From Conidiobolus incongruus B7586 (lineage: Eukaryota; Entomophthoromycota; Entomophthoromycetes; Entomophthorales; Conidiobolaceae): a DNA stretch of 16,744 bases. Location of the stretch: NCBI GenBank assembly GCA_000697335.1, contig JNEM01016442.1, positions 1-16,744 on the forward strand, given 5' to 3'. Below the pieces are notes generated by a model. It made no database searches, was not told the DNA's origin, and worked only from the letters and a program-made list of their open reading frames with translations. Both the position numbers and the translations under genes were made by a program. Within the stretch, counting starts at the first letter, position 1. Every line of letters begins with the position of its first letter. Below, piece after piece: positions 1 to 9,317 of this stretch.

Positions 1-187
1 CTTATCCATTATGACACTAAATTTATCAAAGAGAATTCTGAAAAGAAACAGGTACCACAAAATGTTACATTCTGTTATTGATGAAAATACACTATTGAGA
101 CATAGTGAGATTAACAAAAATATTCATCTTTGGAGAAATAATTCAGTATCATTCAATCAATTATCCGATAAAATAATATATTTGACA

Positions 188-479
188 ATGAAATTCACCA
201 CTTTATTCATCGCTGCTACCTCTCCTTAGTTTCCAATAAACTTCAATATTACTACTACGATGCTAGAAAAGTGCATGCTATTATTTACGCCAAAGTCAAG
301 CCTGACGTTGAATTGTCTTTGAACTTGGATATTCTCAAGAGAAAATGTACTCGTGGATACTATAGTGGATATGACTGCTACCATTGCAGTACCAAATTGA
401 TTAATTTTACCTTGTGTCAAAGCTTGACTTGGGATCAGACTTGGATGTTCTTGGAATTGTTAAGGGTCAATTTATTTAA
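188..479 (+). pseudogene. decayed copy of the small secreted Cys-core protein family
   Basis: The start reads MKFTTLFIAATS, very close to the signal peptides of the intact paralogs at 2124-2372 and 3936-4211. An in-frame TAG follows almost at once. A frame change leads to a stretch from about 250 that reads YYYYD, then KCTRGYYSGYDCYHC, which keeps the family's C-x9-C-x2-C spacing exactly. A second frame change near 400-420 gives a tail with alternating Asp and Leu (LDLGSDLDVLGIV) ending in TAA at 477-479. One stop plus two frame changes make a single product implausible unless there is splicing, for which I see no clear sites. An open frame from 11 runs into the start codon but resembles nothing. 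No TATA box stands at the distance seen in the paralogs. I infer a duplicated copy that lost function. Confidence 0.72.
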
Positions 480-2025
480 TGAATATTTCAATACTTATAT
501 TCGACAAAAAAAACCAATTGCTAGGCATTTCAGGAATAGCATAGTATTTAGCATTCAAAATTAAAAATTTAATAAAAAATAATTTGAATTACGCACTAAT
601 TAAATTTAGTGTGATAGGTAATTTAGATTGTATTATAATTTAATATTTGTTTCAAATATTCATATACAAATATGAAATACTCGAATATTTTTGCTATTTT
701 TGTATATTATTTCTTAATATAATTTATTCTAACATATTATATATATAATACTTTAAGTGTTACAATTTTACAATGGAATATTATTGAATATTAATACAAG
801 AGAATGAAGTAATTACAATTTTTCAATCTGTCCAAATTATCATAAACTTGAAAATTTTGCAAAATTTTAACTATCATAAAAATAAATTTATTGTTTTTTG
901 TAGAATGGCTCAGCAAGATTGATTTATTGAAGTGATATTGTTTTCGCTTTGCTTGATTAATTATAAATAACAATTCACTATACATTAAGTAGTTTGTTAT
1001 TTATAAGTTAATTACTATACTTAATGGTTGGTAATAGTTAAATACAAAAGATATTCATAATGTATATTCAATATATTTTATGTATTAAAAATACTTTACA
1101 TCCAAGATTTAGCCTAATTCTTAAGAATAATTCCAATTGCTTTAGTTATCCAAGAATTAATAATTTCAGATTCTATAATAGAAAAAGAGAATTAAAAAAT
1201 GATAATCAATTTGCATCAAAAGCTCCTTGAAAAATATATATTATCAAATTAATAATATTTTTTTAGAATAATATATATCTCGAATGATATATTAAATTAA
1301 TAACATTTGAATATGTAATATTTCCACACTTCTAAATTTCTCTATTGAATATAATAATCTCATGCTACAAGTATATATTATTAATAGTATTTTTTCTTAA
1401 TTTAGATGAAGATTATACCAAATATTTTACTGGAAAATGAATAAAGCAATATATAATGATATCCCTACTGAAATTAGGAATTTAATCATTATCCAAAATT
1501 CTATAAAATTATAAAATTTATTAGCATTTTATTTTATAAAAAATATATATAAATTTAATGATATCACTTATCATTATAATTATTAGCACCGAGGCTTAGA
1601 AATATATTTAGTTAATAGATAATTCTCAAAACTTTTTACACAAATTACAGTATTATATTAAAAATTTGTTAATTCACAATTCGAATTTACTTTCTTACCA
1701 TTGTTGTGATAACCTAATTGAGCTCAATATCAATTAAAAATTGATTAAAGTAATTGTCCAATAGAAAATTGTCTATTTAAATTTATATAAATTTTAATCA
1801 TAATGATTAATAGTGTAATGCTTTATTTGTGAACCATATAATCCAGAATTGAAATATTTTTTAAATGTTCATATAAAAGTGCAAGATGTAGGCATTGGAA
1901 AAATTTAATATCAAGCATTCAAGTAACTATAGTTCAATATTTATGATCAATGTTCAGTTAAGTAATAATATTCTTAATATTGGTTAATATAGAAATGTTC
2001 TTATATTTAGGTTCAATGAATAATA
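480..2025. other. AT-rich intergenic stretch without recognisable gene
   Basis: I see no open frame longer than about 64 codons, no tRNA- or rRNA-like sequence and no transposon end. The 64-codon minus-strand frame at 791-985 has no recognisable motif. There are short AT palindromes, for example arms ATCAATT and AATTGAT around 1729-1745, at a level expected of such AT-rich DNA. Confidence 0.6.
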
Positions 2026-2031
2026 TTTATT
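2026..2031 (-). terminator. candidate poly(A) signal AATAAA of the 2124-2372 gene
   Basis: The minus strand reads AATAAA about 93 bp after the stop codon of the secreted-protein gene. The paralog at 3936-4211 has an AATAAA at nearly the same distance (about 90 bp), which makes a chance hit less likely, though such hexamers are common in AT-rich DNA. Confidence 0.4.
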
Positions 2032-2123
2032 AACTTAATAATATAATCAAGCTGTGAATAATGATAATATTGATCAAAATATATCATTAGTTTCACTTTG
2101 AGAATGATAATATGAAATACTAT

Positions 2124-2372
2124 TTAGATACCGATTCCAATAGCAGCATCAATATCAATATCTACGTCGAGTTCAACGAGTCCATTCAATAGACCTCTAC
2201 AGCGGTAGCAACTGTATCCTCCATAATTTCCATAATTACACTTATTTCTCACATCAATAGCCAATCTAGCGTTTACAGCAATAGCGGCATCAACTACAGA
2301 TTTGTCATAATAATGGTATGGACTGGTAAATAAAGCGGAGGTAGCGGCAATGAATAAAGCAGTCAATTTCAT
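2124..2372 (-). CDS. small secreted protein, C-x9-C-x2-C family (82 aa)
   Basis: This is an intact 82-residue frame. The N-terminus MKLTALFIAATSA is a short hydrophobic signal peptide with a likely cleavage after about residue 13. The mature part has YHYYDK (residues 19-24), an Ala/Val-rich stretch (28-40), the core CNYGNYGGYSCYRC with Cys at 45, 55 and 58, and a tail (66-82) in which Val, Leu or Ile alternates with Asp and then Gly. Its paralog at 3936-4211 has the same layout; the decayed copy at 188-479 keeps the core. The gene is transcribed away from the 3936 gene, with a TATA box 74 bp upstream and AATAAA downstream. Mixed codon use sets it apart from the surrounding AT-rich DNA. Function is unknown to me. 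An odd number of cysteines could allow disulfide-linked dimers (inference). It could be a surface or wall protein or a host-interaction protein; nothing in the sequence decides. Confidence 0.8.
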   Translation of the reverse strand: MKLTALFIAATSALFTSPYHYYDKSVVDAAIAVNARLAIDVRNKCNYGNYGGYSCYRCRGLLNGLVELDVDIDIDAAIGIGI

Positions 2373-2400
2373 GTTGGTTGATAATAGAATATAATAGACT

Positions 2401-2417
2401 TAATTTGATTGATAATT
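2401..2417 (-). promoter_or_regulatory. leader motif AATTATCAATCAA shared with paralog
   Basis: On the minus strand this reads AATTATCAATCAAATTA, 29-45 bp upstream of the ATG. The paralog has AATTATCAATTAAG 36-49 bp upstream of its ATG, and both are followed by a TATATTCTA-like run. It probably marks the 5' leader or transcription start inherited by duplication. Confidence 0.4.
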
Positions 2418-2438
2418 GTGATAAATTCAACTATCAGA

Positions 2439-2446
2439 TATATATA
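2439..2446 (-). promoter_or_regulatory. TATA box of the 2124-2372 gene
   Basis: TATATATA lies 74 bp upstream of the ATG. The paralog's TATAAATA lies 78 bp upstream of its own ATG. The matching distance supports it in spite of the AT-rich background. Confidence 0.5.
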
Positions 2447-2459
2447 CTGATTACTTTAG

Positions 2460-3850
2460 CATATAATTGATTTGAAAAGAATTTCCTAATTACCCCTTTA
2501 AATTGGACCCTGTCGTGCATAAGTATTTCTCCAACAATATTTGTTCCAAATTTAGAAATATAAAATTTTTCGCAAATATTTTGTAATACAACTACTATTT
2601 AAAGCATTATCTTGATACTAATTTAAGTAATGTAAATAAATGTCATACTATTGAAAGTCATAATCACCTAAAATATTTGTTGAAGATTTCGTGATGTTCA
2701 AAACATAGTTAAATCAGCCAATTTGATTGGTTACAATACTTGAAATATCTATTAAAATTGTTTCAAAATTGCTATTGCTGCATTTATATTAAGATTGGGA
2801 TTTGAAGTTTATTAGGAGAGTGTAGCTACTATACCTAAATATTAGTCAAATTTATATATGAAACTTACAATGTAACAATTTGTATTGGGATTAGCATTTA
2901 TATCAGAAAATTGATATTCTCAATTTAAATCTTTCGTACATTATTGCATCATTAAAGATAATTGGATATTGTCAACCAATAAAATTTACTCTAAAAATCA
3001 TATTGTTTAATATTACCTGGTTGTTAAGTTTAATAGGTATCTTTCAAACTATTCTATTTATATACCAAATTTAATTTTATAGCACCTGTCAAATTATACT
3101 TAAGTTTGAATATCAAATTCATATTATTAACACACTGATATTATCAACTAATTGACCATTTATTCAATTTCAACAGCAAAAATTATGTCTAGTATTTTAG
3201 ATGTTAGTTTGAAAATATAATAAATATTTGGATGAATATAATCTACTAAGAATATCGCTATTTTTCTTTAAACAATGTCCCAATTGATTTTCTATAAATA
3301 ATCAAAATAAATATTAGAATTTGTCTATATTATACTCGGTATAACTTTTTTACATTTTATAACAAATAGGAAAGTGTATAATATATAAGTATTTAATGTT
3401 TATTTTCCCTGAAGAGATAGTTTACGTCAATATATAATTAAATTAGTGCGGCAAAAGTAGATAATGACTAATCCGAGAAATGCTGCTACCAAAATTAAGT
3501 AAATTAAACCATTATTCATTCATAATATTTCACTCAACTATGAAAACTAATATAAATATTAAGCTAATATTTAAAGGTCTATCAAATCATATTCTTAATA
3601 TTCAGGTCAGATTGGAGGAGTTAAATTATATTCATTTTGATATCTCGATATATAACCTTGATTCGATTGAAACATTGAATGATAAACAAAATATCAAGTT
3701 AAATAGGGGAGACTAAATATTAGAGTTTTTTGGACGTGAAATTTCCTGTTGAGATATTTTAACATGTTTCAAAATTGATGAATCGAATCTAAACCAAAAA
3801 GGAGTTGTGAGGCTTGTATAGACTGTTAATTAATATTGAAGTGGATATGA
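2460..3850. other. intergenic stretch between the two secreted-protein genes
   Basis: The two intact genes are divergently transcribed from this stretch. It holds a palindrome CCAATTTGATTGG at 2718-2730 (two CCAAT boxes facing each other) far from either gene. A 78-codon open frame at 3480-3716 has no signal peptide, no recognisable motif and no paralog in the window, so I do not call it a gene. No transposon ends or RNA genes were seen. Confidence 0.55.
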
Positions 3851-3857
3851 GGTTTGA

Positions 3858-3865
3858 TATAAATA
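3858..3865 (+). promoter_or_regulatory. TATA box of the 3936-4211 gene
   Basis: TATAAATA stands 78 bp upstream of the ATG in a locally GC-richer setting. It matches the position of the TATA box of the paralog at 2124-2372. Confidence 0.55.
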
Positions 3866-3886
3866 GGTACAATTCCATATAATATT

Positions 3887-3900
3887 AATTATCAATTAAG
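3887..3900 (+). promoter_or_regulatory. leader motif AATTATCAATTAAG shared with paralog
   Basis: It lies between the TATA box and the ATG and corresponds to AATTATCAATCAA in the leader of the minus-strand paralog. It may be a conserved 5' leader or start-site element. Confidence 0.4.
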
Positions 3901-3935
3901 CTATATTCTAAATTATCTATTAATCGATTATCATC

Positions 3936-4211
3936 ATGAAATTCTTCACTTTATTAGTTGCTGCCTCCTCTGTCTTTGCTACCGACAACTATTACTATTA
4001 CGATAGAAATACTGTTGAAACCACCTTGAAAGGAGCTCTCGGTATTGTGGTCGGTCTGCTTACTAACATTTTGAACAACAACTGCCATTACGGAAACTAC
4101 TATGGACGTGATTGCTATCGTTGCAACAGAATCCTCCCTGGAATTCCCAACATCAATGCCCAGTTGAACATTGATATTGAGGTTAATGCCGATGCTAACA
4201 TCAAAGTCTAA
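3936..4211 (+). CDS. small secreted protein, C-x9-C-x2-C family (91 aa)
   Basis: This is an intact 91-residue frame and the best-preserved member of the local family. MKFFTLLVAASSVFA is a signal peptide with a V-x-A cleavage site after residue 15. The mature protein has a Tyr cluster YYYYDR (19-24), a hydrophobic stretch (31-46), the core CHYGNYYGRDCYRC with Cys at 50, 60 and 63, a Pro-containing turn (68-70), and a tail from about 72 to 91 where Ile/Val/Ala alternates with Asn/Asp/Glu, as an extended beta strand would. The start is chosen because it opens the signal peptide, aligns with both paralogs and follows a TATA box and shared leader. Codon use is balanced, with many C-ending codons, unlike the flanking DNA. 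AATAAA follows 90 bp after the stop. No family I know matches; secretion is the only role the sequence supports. Confidence 0.85.
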   Translation: MKFFTLLVAASSVFATDNYYYYDRNTVETTLKGALGIVVGLLTNILNNNCHYGNYYGRDCYRCNRILPGIPNINAQLNIDIEVNADANIKV

Positions 4212-4300
4212 ATTCAAATCAAATGCTATGATGTATATAATTGATTTGAAGCAATGTCAGTAACAATGTGGTTCCAAGTTTTTATTCAGTGATTATTTTT

Positions 4301-4306
4301 AATAAA
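4301..4306 (+). terminator. candidate poly(A) signal AATAAA of the 3936-4211 gene
   Basis: AATAAA lies about 90 bp after the stop codon, at almost the same distance as in the divergent paralog. Confidence 0.45.
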
Positions 4307-4319
4307 TTATATTTAAATA

Positions 4320-4738
4320 TAATATTTGTGTATTGGATCAACATTACTATTATTTGCATTATATGCTATTTCAATCAATTCCATTTAACAAAACATAAAA
4401 ATTTCATTTCTTCAAAGTGTCATTAATAATTTTAAGCTAATAACAAAAATTATAGCTCATATCAATTATTATATATCAATAGTTTTTAATATATTCATAA
4501 TTTATTAAAAAATCTATTCCATTTATCTATTCCTAAATATCATAAAATATGGAAAAATTAACGTGTAATATTTTATATTTGGAAAATTAAATATATAAAT
4601 CAACAAAATATTTATTTTAACAATACCATATAAATGAAAATTTTCAGCATTATATAGAATTTTAACCCATATATATATTAATATTTGACTATTTGATAAA
4701 ATAAGATATAATTGAATAATGAAATTATATTATAATAT
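4320..4738. other. AT-rich gap between the last gene and the transposon nest
   Basis: There is no gene-like frame and no repeat shared with the elements to the right. It is the only unique-looking sequence between the secreted-protein gene and the mariner end at 4741. Confidence 0.55.
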
Positions 4739-5579
4739 TACCTTGAATTTAAAATAATGGGAAATTTTATAATTTTTAATTTTTCAAACATATTATTAGT
4801 TTGAAATAAATAAATATATATAAAGTTAATAAGAAATTATATATCTTTAGTTTATATATACACTAGCCTATAAAAGTAAGACATAAAATTATGATTATAT
4901 ATATTTTTATCAATAACTCTGTTAATTTTTAATCAAATTAATTTATATTAAGATATATAATAAACTTATATTATTTATTTATGATTAAATATATTTGATT
5001 TAATTATATTAACTTTTAATTGATATATTAAAATTTAAATTTTACATAAAATGAGTCATAAATTTGTATATTATGGTTATAAAAAGAATATTAAAACTTA
5101 ATATATCTACCTTTTGCTTTTCTAACTTCTTTAAGTTTATAAGGTATAAAGTCAACTAACTTCTTATATTAAAAAGGGTTAATTTTGTTTTAAGCTTCTT
5201 AAATATATTCCTAAAGCTTATTTAAATTTTTTGCTAGTGGGAAAGCTTTAACTATTTTTTTAACTAATCCTAAAGGTGTTTAATTAAGTTAAAGTTAAAA
5301 GATTCAAGAAGGTATGTTATAACTATTATTTTATTATTTTTAAACCATTTGGCAACAGAAATAATAATATAGCAAAAGATATTATCTTGTTAAAAAATAA
5401 CATCTGATTTATTTAACCTATATTATTCAATAGTTTTTTTTAATTTATTGTTTAGAATATTTTAATATATTTCAATATTAATTCCCCTATTAATTTTACA
5501 AAAATATCTTACACTAGAAGATAATATATGTCCTTAAACTATAATTAACTTATTATTATATTTTTAGGTTGAAATATTA

Positions 5580-6884
5580 CCTTGAATTTAAAATAATGGA
5601 AAATTTTTTAATTTCTGATTTTTCAAACATATTATTAGTTTGAAATAAATAAATATATATAAAGTTAATAGGAAATTATATATTTTTAATATATATATAT
5701 ATATTAGTTTTTTTGATTAAAAAATTAACTTTTTAAAATTAGTTGTTTAATTTAATCATGCTTAAACCAAATAGTAAACATCAAAAGTTTTTTATTTTGG
5801 TATTAGTAAAACTTAACCATAAACCCTCTAAAATTATTTAAAATTTACAAGCAGCTTTTGGTAATGAAGCATTATCTAAATCAACAATTTATTGCTAGGT
5901 AAATTACTTTAAGGCTAGGAGAGAAACTATTCAAAACTTGTTAAAATCTAAAAAACTAACTTTAACTGTTACTCTTTTAATTGTAAATAGAGTGAAAAAA
6001 TATATTGAAAAGTACCTTTTTATTTCAACTAGAGAATTATCTAAGCATTTTAATATTAGTCTTACAAGTATTTTATATATTTTAAACTTTAAACTACAAT
6101 TAATAAATAAAAATATAAAATAGGTACCTTATAATTTAACTAAAGCTTAAAAAAAAGCTAGAGTAGCTATTGCTAAACAAAAATTATTGAAATATTACTA
6201 GAAGCCTAAACTTTTACAGTAAATAATTACAATTGATGAATCTTAGATCTTTATGTATAATCTTTTACTAAAACACAAATCAAGATGCTAGATTAAGCTA
6301 AATCAACCCCCTCCACAAATCCCTTTAAATAAGCATTTTGTTAATAAGCAAAAGTTAATTATTGTAATGGATTATAATGTTATATGCTATTCTTATTTAG
6401 TTCCTGAAAGAAAAATCAATTAATAGTAAATTATATATTGTTTTTTTAAATAAAAGTATTTCTAATTGGTGTTCTCAATATAATTTGAGAAAACCTATTA
6501 TTTTGCATAATAATTGCAAAATACATAAATTTAAAGCTGTAAAAAACTTTCTAATTAAAAATAACTGGAAAAAACTACCACATCTAGTATATTCTTTTGA
6601 TTATAACCTATGTGATTATAATTACTTTAGGCAATTAAAAAACCAGCTTACAAGAAAGAAAATTTCTGCTGGAAAATTTAATTGGTTTGTGAAACATCAA
6701 ATTTCAATCCTTAATAAAATAAACTATTTTTTAGGTGTTAGAAGTTTGTTAAAAGTATAGTAAAAAGTTATTAATAATAAAAGAAACTATTAAATTTATA
6801 TTATATATTTATTTTTATATATCATATATTGAAATGTTTATTTATTTTTAATTGCAAAAAATTCCTATTATTAAAAATACAGAG
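5580..6884 (+). mobile_element. complete mariner element A (1305 bp), inserted in Tc1 element D
   Basis: TA dinucleotides flank both ends (5578-5579 and 6885-6886). The imperfect terminal inverted repeats are about 30-35 bp long: CCTTGAATTTAAAATAATGG on the left and, inverted, CTCTGTATTTTTAATAATAGG on the right. The 1.3 kb length and one central gene are typical of mariner. When the element is taken out, Tc1 element D continues in register with copies B and C. A second copy, A2, supplies the outer frame of the nest. Confidence 0.9.
5758..6760 (+). pseudogene. mariner transposase (D,D34D type) of element A, inactivated
   Basis: The start ATG 5758-5760 (MLKPNSKHQKFFILVLVK) and the stop at 6758-6760 give about 334 codons, close to the usual 340-350 for mariner. 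There are about 8-11 in-frame TAA or TAG codons and no TGA. One frame change lies near 6425-6440; after it the frame is open to the end. The first catalytic Asp is in IDES at 6235-6237. The second should be Asp in an HDN motif, but HNN is seen (AAT at 6509-6511), a G-to-A loss. The third is in CDY at 6614-6616. Exactly 34 residues separate the last two, the mariner D34D signature. Mariner transposase cuts at the element ends and inserts at TA; this copy has lost that activity. Confidence 0.87.
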
Positions 6885-8120
6885 TAATAACATAATAGTC
6901 ACAAAGTAATTCTTTGTCTTTTTTGAAATATCTAACTTTTCTATTAAGTTTATTAAGGTATATTTTTGTTTTATTAAACTAAATAACTTTACTCTAATTA
7001 ATTTTGGTTTAACTTTATTGGTGACATTTAAACTCTTACCTAGTTTTATAATAAAACTTCTTTAATTAAGGGTGTTTTTTCTTAAAATACAAGTGTTATT
7101 TATTACAATGTAAAATATATATAATAATATTAATACTAATTAATATTCTTATATAGCTTTATAATTGTTTCTATTTTTTTACAGTAGTATTATATTTACC
7201 TATATTAACTAACTTATAAATATATTTTTTATTATATTTATTTATAATCCTAATACACTTAATTTTAAGTTGAAATATATCTTTATTATAAATTTTAATA
7301 GCTTTAACTATAGTAAACTAACCAATATTAATAATTCTAATAATTTTACAAATTGATTTATCTTTACTATAAAGTTGATTAATACACAAATAAATCTTTT
7401 TAAAGAGGGATTTAAGTATTTTAATACTAATATTATTTAAAATAATAATTTATAATAATAATATTAGTATATATATATATAGTTTAATAAATAAAAGTTT
7501 TAAGTAATTTTTATTTTATATACCCTTTTAATTCTTAAACTTGTAAATTCATAACTCACCCTTTTTAAAATTTAAGATTTAATATATAAACCAATAATAT
7601 ATTAAATATAATTAAATATAACCTTTTATAATCAGATGATATACTTTAATTATATATTTTAATTTAAATCAATTTAGTTAAGAATTAATTAAATTATAAG
7701 TAAATATATAAGTGATTTTTATTTTATAACTTACTTTTGTAAACTAATATATATATATATATAATAGTTTTTTTGATTAAAAAATTAACTTTTTAAAATT
7801 GCTTGTTTAATTTAATTATGCTTAAACAAAATAATAATCATTAAAAGTTTTTTATTTTAATATCACTAAAACTTATCTATAAATTCTTTAAAACTGTTTA
7901 AAATTTATAAATAGCTTTTGGTAATAAAATACACTAACCTACAAAAATGAGTCATAAAATCAAAAATATATATATTTTAATTAATAACTAAAACAATTGT
8001 ATATATTAGATTACTTGAAACTATAATATATAATTAAGGTATATTATTTAATAATAGATAAATATATTTAGATATATTTAGTAAACTATTAGCAAAAATA
8101 TTAACCTTTAATATTTAACC

Positions 8121-9317
8121 AAGGTGAGTTATAAATTTGTGGGTTTTTGAGATAAGGGGATATATTTAACAATATATAACTATAACTTTTTTCTCTCTTT
8201 GCTATTATTTTATATAATATTTTACAGATATACTAAATTCTTTTTATTAATATTATTATGCTTAAATCCCTCTTTAAAAAAATCCATTTGTATATTAATT
8301 AACTTTATAAAGAAGGTAAATCAACTTATAATATTATTAGAATTACTAATGTTAGCTAGTCTACTGTAGCTAAAGTTGTTAAGAATAACAATAAAGAAAC
8401 ATTTAAACCTAAACTTAAACATGCTAAAATCATAGATGAACATGATAAGAAGTATATTTGTAGGTTGGTTAATATAGGCAAGTGTAATACTACTGTAGAA
8501 ATACAGCAGGAACTATAAAACTATATAAGAATATTAGTTAGCACTGATACTATTATACATACTTTACATTAGCATAGATATTACTTACACTTTAAGAAAA
8601 AACACCCCCAACTAAAAAAATCCCACTGTAAAGCTAGGTGGGAATTTAAATGTCACCACTAATATTAAACTGAAACTAATTAAAATAAGGTTATTTAATC
8701 TGATGAAACAAAAATATACTTTAGTAGATTTGATAAAAAAGTTAAATACTTCAAAAAAGATAGAGAATTATTTTGTAACCATTATATTAATTCTATCTAA
8801 AAGTATAATGGTGGGTTAATTATTGTTTGGGGATGTATATTGTCTTTAGGTGTAAAGTATCTTTGTAAAGTTAATAAAGGAATTAATATTGAGATGTACT
8901 AAAGTATTCTGAAAAATGAATTGAAAAAAACCATTAAATAATATAGGTTAAATAAATCTGATGTTATTTTCCAATAAGATAATACCACTTGTTATACTAC
9001 AGCTTCTACTACCAAATAGTTTAAAAATAACAAGATAATAGTTATGAAGTAACTTCTTTAATCTCCTAACTTTAATCTAATTAAACACCTTTAAGATTAG
9101 TTAAAAAAAGCTATTAAAGTTTTCCCCCCAGTAAAAAATTTAAATCAACTTTAAAAATATATTCAAGAAGTATAAAACAAGATTAACCCTTCCTAGTATA
9201 AGAAGTTAGTTGATTCTATACCCCACAAACTTAAAGAAGTTAGAAAAGCTAAAGGTAGATACACTAAGTTTTAATTTTTTTTTATCACCAAAAACCTACA
9301 AATTTATAACTCACCTT
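8121..9317. repeat. inner inverted repeat pair of Tc1 element B
   Basis: AAGGTGAGTTATAAATTTG at 8121-8139 is mirrored by CAAATTTATAACTCACCTT at 9299-9317, a near-perfect inverted repeat extending to 8147 and 9291. The pair brackets the transposase gene. Each inner repeat shares the core TGAGTYATAAA, in the same orientation, with the outer repeat of the same end. This is an IR/DR arrangement, known in Sleeping Beauty and related elements as paired transposase-binding sites. Confidence 0.75.
8258..9274 (+). pseudogene. Tc1-like transposase (D,D34E type) of element B, inactivated
   Basis: The full-length frame of 339 codons including the terminal TAA carries about 20 in-frame stops, all TAA or TAG. 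There is no net frameshift: reading stays sensible from MLKSLFKKIHLYIN to KGRYTKF. Residues 5-60 are a paired-type helix-turn-helix DNA-binding region (YKEGKSTYNIIRITNVS, then STVAKVV). The first catalytic Asp is in SDETKI (8702-8704) and the second in DNTTC (8978-8980). The third acidic residue, Glu in the family motif PNxNxIEHLW, is Lys here (AAA 9083-9085). Its spacing of 34 residues from the second Asp defines D34E. The stops sit where Trp or Gln is expected, and copies C and D still show TGG or CAA at some of them. Confidence 0.9.

Larger units (their letters stand above)
5091..7419 (-). pseudogene. Tc1-like transposase of element D, interrupted by mariner A
   Basis: Read on the minus strand, the gene starts at 7417-7419, where ATA stands in place of the ATG of copies B and C, and ends at the TAA 5091-5093. 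Its start, ILKSLFKKIYLCINQLY, aligns with the N-terminus of copy B. It keeps CAA for a Gln that is TAA in B and TAG in C. The mariner insertion at 5580-6884 falls in the middle of the gene, after the first catalytic region. Without it the gene is 1022 bp, not a multiple of three, so at least one small indel exists besides the in-frame stops. Tc1 transposases cut and paste DNA at TA sites; this one is dead. Confidence 0.82.
4861..7749 (-). mobile_element. Tc1-like element D, inserted in mariner A2 and itself split by mariner A
   Basis: The left end CACTAGCCTATAAAAG follows TA 4859-4860. The right end, inverted, reads TATTAGTTTACAAAAG and is followed by TA 7750-7751; the differences are all transitions. 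Without mariner A and one TA, the element is 1582 bp, against 1573 bp (B) and 1569 bp (C). Outer and inner repeats sit 175 bp apart at both ends (cores at 4877 and 5052 on the left; 7558 and 7733 on the right). The transposase runs on the minus strand. The host sequence on both sides is mariner A2, which resumes exactly after the TA. Confidence 0.88.

Noticed and set aside
11-187. Open frame leading into the start of the decayed secreted-protein copy
   Set aside because: The paralogs begin at the aligned ATG with a signal peptide, and the upstream part resembles nothing. An N-terminal extension would bury the signal peptide.
791-985. 64-codon open frame on the minus strand
   Set aside because: Lys/Asn/Ile/Leu-rich chance translation of AT-rich DNA with no supporting motif or neighbour.
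1729-1745. Palindrome ATCAATT-AAA-AATTGAT as a regulatory site or terminator
   Set aside because: Short AT palindromes of this size are expected by chance in such DNA and no gene is near.
3480-3716. 78-codon open frame on the plus strand
   Set aside because: No signal peptide, motif or second copy, and composition like the surrounding intergenic DNA. It could be chance; transcript data would be needed to keep it.
3954-4217. 87-codon open frame on the minus strand opposite the 91-residue secreted protein
   Set aside because: It is a shadow: the alternating GAT/ATT-type codons of the tail read without stops on both strands. It has no promoter or signal peptide of its own and no paralog opposite the 2124-2372 gene.
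5686-5704. AT dinucleotide runs (also at 7748-7763) as a separate microsatellite or origin
   Set aside because: Both are the same run in the two mariner copies, just upstream of the transposase gene, so they belong to the element.
5758-9274. Ciliate-like genetic code with TAA and TAG read as Gln
   Set aside because: Several stops stand at conserved Trp positions, and other copies in the window show TGG there. The intact secreted genes also end in TAA or TAG (4209-4211 is TAA, 2124-2126 is TAG on the minus strand).
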